A stretch of 32,855 bases of DNA from a virus, in IMG/VR virus record IMGVR_UViG_3300029945_000037, positions 1 through 32,855 of that record. The stretch is one strand, 5' to 3'. A model generated the notes under the pieces. That model was not told the DNA's origin. It made no database searches and was given only the letters and a program-made list of their open reading frames with translations. Shown here one piece after another: positions 7,986 to 17,500 of the stretch; the stretch's first letter is position 1, and the number at the start of each line of letters is the position of its first letter. Made by a program: the position numbers and the translations under genes.

Positions 7986-8078
7986 TTGCCGCACCAGCAT
8001 ACGGGCAAGTTGCGATTTTCTCACGACCTTTACCCGCCAACACATCTGTGGCATAAACTCAAACCCAAGGAGTCAGGT

Positions 8079-8246
8079 ATGAAGAAAATGTCAGGCAAAG
8101 GTATGCTCGCAGGCATGACCGCCAAAAGCCCGATGGCACCGCACGGCTACGCGATCGACGGCATGGCGACCAAGATGGGCGCGGGCGAGATCGGCCGCAC
8201 CGATCCGGCGCCCAAAGTCAAAGTCCCGGGCGGCCGGGTTGCGTGA
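8079..8246 (+). CDS. Small Gly/Met/Lys-rich protein, unknown function
   Basis: A 55-aa protein. ATG 8079 is supported by an ideal AAGGAG at 8067-8072. The sequence is rich in Met, Gly, Ala and Lys (MKKMSGKGMLAGMTAKSP) and has no hydrophobic segment. It ends in a GTGA overlap with the next gene, so the two are probably translated together. Short basic, Met/Gly-rich proteins are common in tail modules of phages, but I do not recognise a family and assign no function. Confidence 0.65.
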   Translation: MKKMSGKGMLAGMTAKSPMAPHGYAIDGMATKMGAGEIGRTDPAPKVKVPGGRVA

Positions 8247-8743
8247 GCGCCTTCACGCCGATCGGGTTTTACGACCTCTCCAACCTGTTTGCCTCTTACG
8301 TCGGCAAGCATAAGCGCGCGCTGGTCGAGAGCACCGATCCCCGGCACACCGGGGTCCGGTATCTCGACCTGTTGCGCGACAAGGAGCGGACAGAAACCCT
8401 TGAAGCGTGGCCAAGTGCGCAGACGTTTTTGCAGCGGGTCGAGCGCCGCTTGGCGGAACTCCCCAACGCAACCGAACTGCTGAACGCCTATATCGTCGCT
8501 TTCGACCCTGACGGGTATGAGGCGTGGGGCCGAGAAGAAGCCCTCGAAGGTTTGATGCGGGTCGAAATTCTTTTGGTTCCGGCTCCTGGGTTTCGGGTCT
8601 ACTCTGGCAACGAGGCCATTGCGCCCGTGCCGTGGGTGGCCACCGTGGTTGACCATCGCGCGCTTTCGTCGCGCAGCAATTTCAACGCGCCAAACACCGC
8701 GCACCAGCTTGTTCTCGAACTGGCTCTCGACCCAGGAGCATGA
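8243..8743 (+). CDS. Hypothetical tail-module protein
   Basis: A 166-aa soluble protein with GTG start in a GTGA overlap with the previous stop codon. It has a mixed alpha/beta composition: a helical first half (TFLQRVERRLAELPNATELL) and a beta-like second half (RVEILLVPAPGFRVYS, PVPWVATVVDHRALSS). No signal peptide, membrane segment or catalytic motif is visible. It sits between fibre genes and is followed 1 base later by an 88-aa beta-rich protein, so a role in fibre assembly, attachment or as a small structural component is an inference from position only. Confidence 0.68.
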   Translation: MSAFTPIGFYDLSNLFASYVGKHKRALVESTDPRHTGVRYLDLLRDKERTETLEAWPSAQTFLQRVERRLAELPNATELLNAYIVAFDPDGYEAWGREEALEGLMRVEILLVPAPGFRVYSGNEAIAPVPWVATVVDHRALSSRSNFNAPNTAHQLVLELALDPGA

Positions 8744-8744
8744 C

Positions 8745-9011
8745 ATGACGACCACCACCACGTACAATACCACGGCGGCCAACTACGTGCAGGTGTCGAC
8801 CGGCTCGGCCAACGTCACCGTGCAGGGCGTCGGCGACGTTCCCTTCGAAATGATCGTCGCGCAGGCGCTCCCTTCGGCAACGACTGGCGGCTTGGTGATC
8901 GACGCCAATTCGGGCTTTGTCGCGTCGCTGACAAACCTCGCGGGCACGGACAATGTGTATGTCAGGGCCAGTGCTTCAGTCGGGGGCGCGGTTCGGGTTC
9001 TGGCCTCGTGA
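8745..9011 (+). CDS. Small beta-rich protein, possible decoration or fibre-linked protein
   Basis: An 88-aa protein. The ATG at 8745 follows AGGAG at 8734-8738 and begins with a Thr run (MTTTTTYNTTAANYVQVSTG). The longer upstream frame belongs to a shadow of the preceding gene. The whole sequence is beta-prone and poor in charged residues (SANVTVQGVGDVPFEMIVAQ, ASLTNLAGTDNVYVRASASV), as in small virion surface proteins that decorate capsids or fibres. It ends in a GTGA overlap with the large spike gene, which suggests a stoichiometric link. The function is not known. Confidence 0.65.
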   Translation: MTTTTTYNTTAANYVQVSTGSANVTVQGVGDVPFEMIVAQALPSATTGGLVIDANSGFVASLTNLAGTDNVYVRASASVGGAVRVLAS

Positions 9012-11860
9012 GCCTTTTCGGCACAACTACCCTTTCCCGGCGGCACCCGCTTGTCTTCGGAGGCTTGGCCGCAGTCGGCCCCACGACCGGCTCTCCGCTG
9101 GCAATCGAAATCCTGACCGGTGCTGTCACCAGCGACACCGGGTTCGCACCAAACGTCAACGGCTTTGTGGCGCGGGTCAAATTCCAGAACATGATCCGCC
9201 GCAGTCCGCACGGCTCAAAATACGGCGGCTACCCGGACCCAGTGACCAACTGCACCAGCTTGGCCATTACGGTGCAAGACGCCGGGTTCAGCGCGGCAGG
9301 CGTGCCGGTTACCTGGCAGCGTACCGTGCATGGGCGGTTGCCGCTCAAGAACCCATTCCCGAACCTCTGGTCTGCAATCGGTTCGACGGTGCCCGCGCTG
9401 TCGTGGTGTTCGAATGCGGGTATCGCCTATTACACGATTGCAGGCGGCACGAAGGGCGCAACGGCTCCTACCGGCACGACTGTCGGGACCGCGTATTCGG
9501 ACGGCTCGGTTTCGTGGATTTGCATCGGCGCAGGCGGCGTCGGCAGCACGGCCCTCGCCACAGGTGCGGGCGACAACGGCTATATCGAGGCGTCTGACGG
9601 GTCGGGTAATATGTGGGTCTACATGATCCTGGATGACCCGATCTATGCGACATCGACTGTGGTGTCGGCGTCGATCGGTGCAGGTGCCTATTCGGCGGCA
9701 GGCGTGAGCAGTCTTGCCGCGACAATTCCGACCTTGACCAACAACTCGACGCTGGCTGTGCCGCTGCCGCTGGTCAACCACCTGACGCCCGATCACTTGC
9801 TGGACCAAGGCGCGGCGCGGTTCGAAACGGTGGCGCACCACTATTGGGGACCCAAGAACGGCCAGTTGGCGAACGCATCGGGCGGCGCTGCGCCAGCGGG
9901 CAAGCAGATGATCGCGGGTGTCACGCTCAACCGCTACCTGTCGGCAACGCCGGGCACTGTGGTTTCGACCAGCGTCAACACCACGTCGCTCTCCACGCTG
10001 GTCACAACCAGTTCACCGGGCGGCTGCGCGGCCGAAGTGTTTGCCCTGTCCAATCCCGGCGCTGGTTTGGCGTCGGCAGGCGATGCTTATATCGAGGCGG
10101 TCTATTATCCCTGGATCGGCCCGGCCTATTCGACGGCGGTCTATGGTGAAGGCGCGGCCTGGACGGCCAGCACCAACTACGCCGCGGGCAATTATATCGG
10201 CGTCGGGCAGATCGTGCGCAACGGCGCCAACCTTTACTATCTGGCCACGGCGGGAACGTCTGCATCGTCCGGCGGACCCACTGGCACGACCACCGGAATC
10301 ACGGACGGCGGCTGCACCTGGAACTATTACGGCAACCTGCTGACCAACCGGATCAGTCAGAACGTCCCGGCGCGATCGCATTTCTACAACGACCCTTCAG
10401 CGCTCTACAACACGGGCTATGCGTTCTGCGATCCATCGGGGACAGCAACGGGCACAACCGGGGTTTTTTCGACGTATGCGGCTGCGGCTGCGGCCAAGGG
10501 CACATTGTCGAACTGCTACTCGTCGATCTATGCGGCGGCGGCGGCGATCCAGACATTCAACAACACCACCAATGGCAGCAACACGCTGCACAACGATACC
10601 GGGAACGGGCAAATCTATTTGAAGGCCGGCACATGGGCGGGTGTCGGAACTGCGATGAATACCCTGACGCGCGGTGCGACGTGGCTATATGTGCAGGCCG
10701 ATCCGGCAGCGACAGCAGGCACGGTTATCTATTCCGAAGGTACGGTCAAAACCCCCGCCTTGCGCATGTGGTTCGGCAACGGCATCAGTTTCACCGGATC
10801 GACCAACAACATCGGGCTTGACGCGACTATCGGATCATCGGTGGCGCAGGTCGGGACCGAAACGGTTATCAGCAGCATGAACCTGACGCTGCTGAGCGCG
10901 GGGGTTAACGATTTTGCCAACCGCACCGGCACGACCTGGTATCTCAACAACACCTTCACCACGCGCGCGAACTGCAATTCGCAGCTTGCGACCGCTTCGA
11001 CATGCGCGGGGTTCCACGGCAATAACTGCACGTCCCTCACGGTCGGAACGATCTTTGCGCCTTTCGCGATGGGCAACCGCATTGCGTGCGGCGCGATCCT
11101 GATCGATCCGCGCCAAAACACTGGAGCGCCACTGCTCTACTCGCAGATCATCGCGAGCAACAAAATCCTTGGCCGTACAGATACAGCCATTGCTGTCCTG
11201 TGCAATTTCGCGATCACGGCGATTGCGTTGGTTGGGCAGTCGATCACCGGCAATCTGATCGTCACGCGCCAGACCACCGAAAAGTGCGGGCAGATCAGCG
11301 CTGACTCTTCGACCAACGCGACGAGCAACACCGTCGTCGCCTACAACAGTTGCGTCGGGGATCGGCTCAACTATGCCTACGATGACGTCAACGGCCCGAC
11401 GACCGCCATCCACACCAATTGGTGCCATGCTCATAATATCACGACCCAAGAAAACATTGTGCGCGATACGATGTACCACATCTCTGTTCCGAACGGGCTG
11501 TGCTGTCAGAACTATTTCGCGGTCTACAAGGTCGGGTTTCAGGGCAACGTCAACCTGTTGGGATCGACCACGCAGAACCCTGCGGTCTTTAGTTTCTACG
11601 ACCTGATCGGCCCTGTCGATCCGGCGGTGTTTCCGGCGATCGGCAAATACAATCAGTATGCCAGCGGCACGGCCATGTCGGCGGAGTTCCACACTGACAA
11701 CAGCGCCACCAGTGCAGCCCCGTCGATGGCGGCAGATGGCGATTACCGACCCGTTGCGGGAACGGCCAAGAGCCAGGGCGCGGCGGCGTGGCTGGGGCTG
11801 CGGTATGATCTTCTGGGCGTGACGCGGGTCAACACCGCCGGGGCATTGGAAGCGGCATGA
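9008..11860 (+). CDS. Large tailspike/fibre with beta-helix and carbohydrate-binding-like modules
   Basis: A 950-aa protein with GTG start in the GTGA overlap (9008-9011). Two segments have the pattern xYxxAGTxxxxxPTGTTxGxxDGxxxW: residues 139-176 and 385-443 (the second includes NYAAGNYIGVGQIVRNG). This resembles the small carbohydrate-binding-like modules seen in many phage tail proteins. From about residue 545 to 840 short beta strands alternate with Asn/Thr/Gly turns, as in a right-handed parallel beta-helix. The C-terminus DGDYRPVAGTAKSQGA and YDLLGVTRVNTAGALE matches the usual end of beta-helix polysaccharide-degrading proteins. It is probably a receptor-binding spike, possibly a depolymerase. 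No catalytic residues can be assigned by eye. It ends in ATGA with the GNAT gene. Confidence 0.75.
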   Translation: MSLFGTTTLSRRHPLVFGGLAAVGPTTGSPLAIEILTGAVTSDTGFAPNVNGFVARVKFQNMIRRSPHGSKYGGYPDPVTNCTSLAITVQDAGFSAAGVPVTWQRTVHGRLPLKNPFPNLWSAIGSTVPALSWCSNAGIAYYTIAGGTKGATAPTGTTVGTAYSDGSVSWICIGAGGVGSTALATGAGDNGYIEASDGSGNMWVYMILDDPIYATSTVVSASIGAGAYSAAGVSSLAATIPTLTNNSTLAVPLPLVNHLTPDHLLDQGAARFETVAHHYWGPKNGQLANASGGAAPAGKQMIAGVTLNRYLSATPGTVVSTSVNTTSLSTLVTTSSPGGCAAEVFALSNPGAGLASAGDAYIEAVYYPWIGPAYSTAVYGEGAAWTASTNYAAGNYIGVGQIVRNGANLYYLATAGTSASSGGPTGTTTGITDGGCTWNYYGNLLTNRISQNVPARSHFYNDPSALYNTGYAFCDPSGTATGTTGVFSTYAAAAAAKGTLSNCYSSIYAAAAAIQTFNNTTNGSNTLHNDTGNGQIYLKAGTWAGVGTAMNTLTRGATWLYVQADPAATAGTVIYSEGTVKTPALRMWFGNGISFTGSTNNIGLDATIGSSVAQVGTETVISSMNLTLLSAGVNDFANRTGTTWYLNNTFTTRANCNSQLATASTCAGFHGNNCTSLTVGTIFAPFAMGNRIACGAILIDPRQNTGAPLLYSQIIASNKILGRTDTAIAVLCNFAITAIALVGQSITGNLIVTRQTTEKCGQISADSSTNATSNTVVAYNSCVGDRLNYAYDDVNGPTTAIHTNWCHAHNITTQENIVRDTMYHISVPNGLCCQNYFAVYKVGFQGNVNLLGSTTQNPAVFSFYDLIGPVDPAVFPAIGKYNQYASGTAMSAEFHTDNSATSAAPSMAADGDYRPVAGTAKSQGAAAWLGLRYDLLGVTRVNTAGALEAA

Positions 11861-12324
11861 CCCTGGCCCTCGCCTGGGAGCCGCTCGACCGGCTGCTCGA
11901 CGAGGGCGTCGAAGAACTCCTGTTCAATCATTGGCAGGAAGTCGCGATGGACCGCGAGCGTATTCCGCTCGACCCGGATTGGGATCGCGCCCGACAGCTT
12001 GAGCGCGACAAGGTGCTGTGGACCGCTGCGCTGCGCAGAGACGGCCGGTTGATCGGCTATAACTCGATGTGCGTCCACCCGCATATCCACTACCGCTCGA
12101 CGCTTCACGCGGTCAACGACGTGATATATGTCGACCCGGCAGAGCGCGGTGCGGCCGGGGTCAAACTGGTTCGCGGCACCGAAGCCATGCTTGCGGCGCT
12201 TGGGGTCGTCAAAGTCATCTACCACACCAAGCTGACCCCGATCGGCGGCAAGCACACCGTGGGTGACTTGCTTGCCGTCTTGGGCTACAAGCACTTCGAG
12301 AACCTTTACTGCAAACTTCTGTGA
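11857..12324 (+). CDS. GNAT-fold acetyltransferase-like protein (T7 gp13-like position)
   Basis: A 155-aa protein. The sequence DRERIPLDPDWDRARQLERD, then GRLIGYNSMCVHPHIHYRST, AVNDVIYVDPAERGAAGVKL and a C-terminal LGYKHFENLYCKLL, is the order of a GNAT N-acetyltransferase: beta strands, the acetyl-CoA-loop region (RGAAGVKLV in place of the canonical RGxGxG/A) and a final LGY/F strand. Small GNAT-fold proteins stand at this place, before the internal virion genes, in many podoviruses; T7 gp13 is assigned to this fold. The CoA-loop is degenerate, so activity is uncertain and an assembly or structural role is possible. It starts in an ATGA overlap with the spike gene. Confidence 0.8.
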   Translation: MTLALAWEPLDRLLDEGVEELLFNHWQEVAMDRERIPLDPDWDRARQLERDKVLWTAALRRDGRLIGYNSMCVHPHIHYRSTLHAVNDVIYVDPAERGAAGVKLVRGTEAMLAALGVVKVIYHTKLTPIGGKHTVGDLLAVLGYKHFENLYCKLL

Positions 12325-12331
12325 GGCAAAG

Positions 12332-13234
12332 ATGGGCGGATCGTCGGCACCAATGGCGTACACGCCGCAGAACCAGGCAGGCGCCGATTCGTCGTACACC
12401 AGCAACCTCAACTCCCTGACGCAGGGGGACCAGAACACCTACAACACGGCGCAGACTGGCTACAACCAGGCGTACCAGAACGTCCTGAACAACCCCTACT
12501 ACGCGCAGGGTCAGCAGCAGATCAACGCTTCCGGGGCGCAGCAGTACGCGCAGGGCGGGACGGACATCGCCAACGCCAACACGTTGAACAGCATGGCGCC
12601 TTCGATCGTAGCCAGCGGCTTCGACCCGACCTCTGCGCTGTACAACAACCAACTCAAGAGCGCGCAGGATGCGCAGTCGATCGCCTCGGCGCAGGCTGGC
12701 CTGGCCGGATCGCCGTTCGCAGCGGGGATGCAGGGCGACGCGACGACGAACTTCAACCTGAACTGGCAGGCGAGCCAGGCGCAAAAGCAGCAGCAGGCAA
12801 TCGCCGCGCTGTCCTCGCTGTACGGCAACTCTGCGAACCTGGCCTCGACGGGGGCCTCGCAGCAGATGCAGGGAGCCGCAGCGCCTGCGCAGGCGTACAA
12901 CGCCAACCAGTCGTCGATCATGTCGGCTCTGGCGAACCTCGTAAACGGCACGACCAGCGCAGGGTCACAGGTCAACAGTGACATCGGCCAGTATGGCAAC
13001 TACCTGCAAATCGGCCAAGGCGCCACCAACTCGCAGGACAACGCGACGCAGATCAACAACCAGCCGAGCGGCCTGCTTGGCGGGCTGACCAAGCTGTTCG
13101 GCATGGCTACGGGCACTGGCGGCCTGTCCAGCCTGTCCAGCCTGTTCGGCGGATCAAGCGGGGGCCAGTCGATTGGCAGTATGGCCGCTGCGGGCAACCC
13201 GTCGATAGACACTGCGGCGCTGGGGCTCTTCTGA
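12332..13234 (+). CDS. Putative internal virion/DNA ejection protein (gp14-like position)
   Basis: A 300-aa protein starting at ATG 12332, 7 bases after the GNAT stop, with GTGAGG just upstream. It is rich in Gln, Asn, Ala and Ser with few charges (PYYAQGQQQINASGAQQYAQ). The middle (SGFDPTSALYNNQLKSAQDA...NFNLNWQASQAQKQQQAIAA) looks helical. The C-terminus is Gly/Ser-rich with a hydrophobic character (LLGGLTKLFGMATGTG). Similar low-complexity proteins precede the larger ejection proteins in podoviruses, and T7 gp14 forms a channel in the outer membrane. The role is inferred from position and composition; no named domain was recognised. Confidence 0.62.
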   Translation: MGGSSAPMAYTPQNQAGADSSYTSNLNSLTQGDQNTYNTAQTGYNQAYQNVLNNPYYAQGQQQINASGAQQYAQGGTDIANANTLNSMAPSIVASGFDPTSALYNNQLKSAQDAQSIASAQAGLAGSPFAAGMQGDATTNFNLNWQASQAQKQQQAIAALSSLYGNSANLASTGASQQMQGAAAPAQAYNANQSSIMSALANLVNGTTSAGSQVNSDIGQYGNYLQIGQGATNSQDNATQINNQPSGLLGGLTKLFGMATGTGGLSSLSSLFGGSSGGQSIGSMAAAGNPSIDTAALGLF

Positions 13235-13235
13235 C

Positions 13236-14510
13236 ATGCGGTTCGGAAACCTCGAAGAGGCCGTAGGAGCCTACCAGCAGGGCACGCAGTGGGCGCAGCA
13301 GCAACAGCAGCAGCGCCAGCAGCAGGCCGCATTGCTCGCGCTGGGCAAGATGCTGTCTCAGCCGAACGGACAGCCGCAGGGCCAGCCGCAACCAACGCCG
13401 GCAGCGCCTCCTGCCGCCGCGCCGCAAGGACAGGCGCCGCAAGGACAGGCGCCGCAGCCCCCTATCACCCTTGCGCCGCAGACGGTGGCTGCGATGGGCG
13501 GCATGTCGCCCCAAGCATCGGCTGGGCTCGCCGCGCTTAACCGGCCGAGCGCCGCGCCACAGGGCGCTCAACCCGCGCAGCAGCCCATGCAGCAGCCCCC
13601 GGTCCCCGGCATGTCGAGCACCGCGCAGCCCGACGCCGCAGGGATGGACGACCCGATCAAAGCGGCGCAGCAGTCGATCATGGCGATCGCGCAGGGGATC
13701 AAGGCGGCCAACCCGAACATCGACCCGCGCACCTTGGCGCTTGCCGTTGACCAGCAGATCGAGACGATCAAAGGCGTGTCGCCGCTGACCAAGGCGGCGA
13801 TGACCGCGCAGATTCAGACCGTGAAGCTACAACAGGATTGGCAATACAAGCAGTCGCGGCTGGCGCAGATCGACCAGGACGTTGCGGTCAAAGTGCAGAA
13901 CGCCAAGACCGCCGAAGAGCGCGTGCAGGCTTATGCCGACGGCAATCAACTCCGTGCGCAAGTGATGCGAGAGGGGTACGCCGAGCGGTTGGAAGGCACG
14001 CGCGAAACCAACGCAACGCGCCTCACCACCGCGCAGATAGGCGCCAGCGCGCGGAAGTATGCCGCCGACAAGGGTTACGCGCGCGGCATTGACACGGCGA
14101 ACATCAGCCAGAGCGGCGCGAACGCCCGCGCAGGTGTCGGCGCAGAAGGCAAGCGCGGCGCGGCCGTTACCGGAGCGTACACCAAAGCCTACAGCGCCTT
14201 CATGGCTAACTCGCCCGGTGCCACGCCCGAGCAGGCGCAGGCCGCCGCAGAAGCAGCGGCTGACGCCGTGGCGGCAATGATGCCCGCCACCCCAGCGCGG
14301 GCGGCCAACGTGCCGTCAGGCGACCCCTTGGCCGGTCAGGGTAGGCCCGCAGGGCGCCCCGTGCTGACCGCCCGACCGGCGCCAAACCGCCCGGGGCGGC
14401 AGGCGCCACCTGCGGCCGCCGTGGCCTCGCTAAAAGCCAACCCTTCGCTCCGAAAATACTTTGACGAGAAATACGGGGCGGGGGCTGCGGCGGCGGCCCT
14501 TGGTAAGTAG
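13236..14510 (+). CDS. Putative internal virion protein, Gln/Ala/Pro-rich (gp15-like position)
   Basis: A 424-aa protein whose ATG follows the previous stop codon by 1 base. The first ~150 residues are low-complexity Gln/Pro/Ala (runs of QQQQ, PQGQAPQGQAPQP). Residues of about 150-290 are helical and charged (IMAIAQGIKAANPNIDPRTL, YKQSRLAQIDQDVAVKVQNA). The C-terminus is Ala/Pro-rich and ends FDEKYGAGAAAAALGK. The last base of its stop codon is the first base of the next GTG start. Size, composition and position between two ejection-type genes suggest an internal virion protein; there is no direct motif. Confidence 0.62.
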   Translation: MRFGNLEEAVGAYQQGTQWAQQQQQQRQQQAALLALGKMLSQPNGQPQGQPQPTPAAPPAAAPQGQAPQGQAPQPPITLAPQTVAAMGGMSPQASAGLAALNRPSAAPQGAQPAQQPMQQPPVPGMSSTAQPDAAGMDDPIKAAQQSIMAIAQGIKAANPNIDPRTLALAVDQQIETIKGVSPLTKAAMTAQIQTVKLQQDWQYKQSRLAQIDQDVAVKVQNAKTAEERVQAYADGNQLRAQVMREGYAERLEGTRETNATRLTTAQIGASARKYAADKGYARGIDTANISQSGANARAGVGAEGKRGAAVTGAYTKAYSAFMANSPGATPEQAQAAAEAAADAVAAMMPATPARAANVPSGDPLAGQGRPAGRPVLTARPAPNRPGRQAPPAAAVASLKANPSLRKYFDEKYGAGAAAAALGK

Positions 14511-17500
14511 TGCCCAATCCGTTTGATCGATTCGACGCGCCGCCAGCAAAAGCGGGGGGAAACCCGTTTGATCGATTCGACTCTCCCACGCCAGCGCCAC
14601 GAACGGGCAATCCGTTCGACCGCTTCGACGCATCTGCCCCCAAGACTTCCAAGCCCCCGCAGCAGCCTAAGCCCGCCGACCCGAGTTGGCTGTCGACCCT
14701 CGGCACCGCGGTCGAGAACTTCCCGTCGAGCGCCGTCAGCGCCGTCAAAGGGTTCTACAACCAGGTGCGGCACCCGGTCGACACGATCGGGCAATTGGCG
14801 TCGGCGCAGATGGGGCTCTACGGCCGGGCAGGGCTCCCCGGTGTCGATGACCGCAGCAAAGACCTGTCGAAACAGATGGGCCACGACATGGTCGACCCCT
14901 ACACCAGTGTGTCGAAATTCAAGAAGAAGCTGTCTACCGATCCGGTGGGGGTGGCCATGGACGCGTCGATGATCGCAGCGCCGTTCGACGCGATGGCCGG
15001 GGGTCGGGGGGCCGCAGCGATGGGCCGGTCGGTCAGCGCCGCCGCGCGGCCCATCGTGCGCGCGGGTGAAAGCCTGCGCAGCACGTTCAACCCCGCGCGC
15101 GCGTCGCCAGCCGCAGCGGACACAGCCGCTGCGTTCCGGCGCTTCCGGGGCACCCGAGGCGCCGAGGCGGATCGCACGGCGTTTCAGTTGGGCAAACTGT
15201 CCAAACGTATCGACGGGTCGCCGCCCGAGCAGCACGCGCCCTTCTACAAGTTCATCGAAACGCGCGGCAAGGCGCCCGCCAGCGCCAAGCCTGGCGTTGC
15301 GGGCCTCGACATCTCCGGGGCCGAGTACGATCGCGCCCGTGACCTTGGCCTCGACAGCAAGGACATCAAGGCCGCCAACCAGATCAGAGACGTCTACAAC
15401 CACTACCACGACGAGGCCGCCAAGGTCATCAAAGCCAACACCAACGGCCAAGTCGGGTTCGTGAAAGACTACTTCACTCACATGTGGGCCGAAGACGCTG
15501 CGACCGTCGAGCAGCGCATGACGAACTTTGCCACCAAGCAGGGCACCGGCCGCTACTTCTTCAAGCGCACAATCCCGACGATCGAGGACGGCATCGCCGC
15601 CGGCCTCACGCCCAAGTATGGCCCGATCCAGACGGTCCAGGTCTACACCGAGAACATGGGCAACCTGCTTGCGACGCACGAGGTTCAGGCGTTTTTGAAG
15701 CAGATGCACGACGAGACCCAAGGGCGCTCGGGGGCCGAGTGGTTCCGCCCCGGCCAGCAGCCCGAGGGCTGGCAACCGCTGTCGGGCATCCTGACCGAAC
15801 GCCAGCCAAAGGTCGCTCGCCGGACGGGTGGAGCAGGACGCAACGAGCAGCGGCCCGGTACGCAGGCGCGATTGCCAGCGCCAGACGCCCCGCAGCTTGG
15901 TGGACCCGGCGAGCGCCCTGCGCTCGGGCAGGAAGTCCCGGTCGTCGACGCGCAGACGCAGTTGCCCGGGCGCAACGCTGTCGCGCCCGCATGGGCGCCG
16001 AAGCCGCGCGACGGGCTGGGCGGGCCGGGTGCCGCGCCGCAACTGGAGGATGCGGCGGCCAACGCCAAGCGCGCCAAGGGTGTAGTCGAGCCTGACGCAC
16101 CGTCAACCGAGCCGGCGCCAGACCGCAGCGTGCAGAAGGAACAGCTTTACGCACCGCCGGAGGTCGCGCGGCTTTACAATAACGCAATTTCCAAACCGTT
16201 TGACCCGTCCGCCGGGCCAGCCGAAACCGTGGGACACGCGGCCTACAAGGCGGGCGTCAACGCTATGATGTGGAAGTTCGCGCTGTCGGCCTACCACGCC
16301 ACAACGATGATGCTGGAAAGCGCCGTCAGCCGTGCGGCGGGGGGCTACGAAGCCGCCTCGCGGGGGCAGATAGGCACTGCGGCCCGAAAACTGGCCACGG
16401 CGCCATTCGCGCCCGCTGTGGCGCTCGACTACGGGGTGCGCGGCGACTTGTTGCGCCGGCAGATTTTGGGGATCGCGGACCACGGCCCGTTCCGCCGCGA
16501 ACTGGCCGAGCGGTTTGCCAAGACCGGCGCGCGGCTGACAATGGACCGAGACTACCGGGGCACGCAGAGCAAACTGTTCTATGACGCCTGGAAAGACGGG
16601 TCGCTTGGCGCGGAGATGAAGCGCCAAGCCGCAGAGATGTATAAGGGCGACGCCAAGATGTCACAGCGCGCCGTGGCCGCCGCGCGCATAGTCTCAAATC
16701 TGATGACTTCGGCCAGCCGGCCGCTGTTCGAGGAAGTTATCCCCCGCATCAAACTCGGTGCGTGGTCCGACATGATGGGCGACTACCTCAAAGCCAACGA
16801 AGGTGCGCCGGAAGCGGAGATACAGGCTTACGCCAACAAGGCGTGGGACACGATCGACAACCGCTTCGGCGAAATGAACCGCGACAATATGTTTTGGAGC
16901 CGAAAGACGCAGCAGGTCTTGCAGGCCGCGCTGGCGTCGCCAACGTGGAAGATCGGGTCGTGGCGCGAGATTGGCGGCGGCGTGATGGACCTGCCCGAAA
17001 GCGTGAAGAACATCGGCACAGGCAAAGGCGTATCGCCGCGCACGGCGTACTTGCTTGCGATGGCCACGGTCGTTCCCCTCTACAATTCGATCTACCAGTA
17101 CCTGAAGATCGGCAAGCCGCCGCAAGACGGTCGGGACCTGATCGCGGGGCGGACCGGCGGGCGCGACCCCCGCACCGGTCAGCCCGAGCGTCTGCTGTTC
17201 CCGGGAAACCAGAAGGAAGTGTTCTCGGCTGCGCAGGCGCTGGGGGATGGACCTCCGGGCGTGATCCAGTACGGTTTGAACGCGGGCAACGCGGTGCCCA
17301 AGGCAATCGGCGAACAGGCACTGAACAAAGACTACGCCGGACGCCCGCTATATGGAGACACGGCCGCGCCAGGCGCCGAAGCGGAATGGCTCAAAGGAAC
17401 TGCGGCGCCCATCTCAATGGAGCAGCAGAAACTGAAAGGCTCGAACATCGGCATGGTCGAAAGCCTTTTGGGCGCCAAGTCCGCGCCAGCGTATCTTGAA

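Noticed and set aside
14336-16042. 568-codon minus-strand open frame opposite the ejection genes
   Set aside because: It is Arg/Gly/Asp-rich without recognisable motifs and lies antisense to two coupled genes with good protein patterns. Long antisense frames are expected in GC-rich DNA with strong third-position bias.
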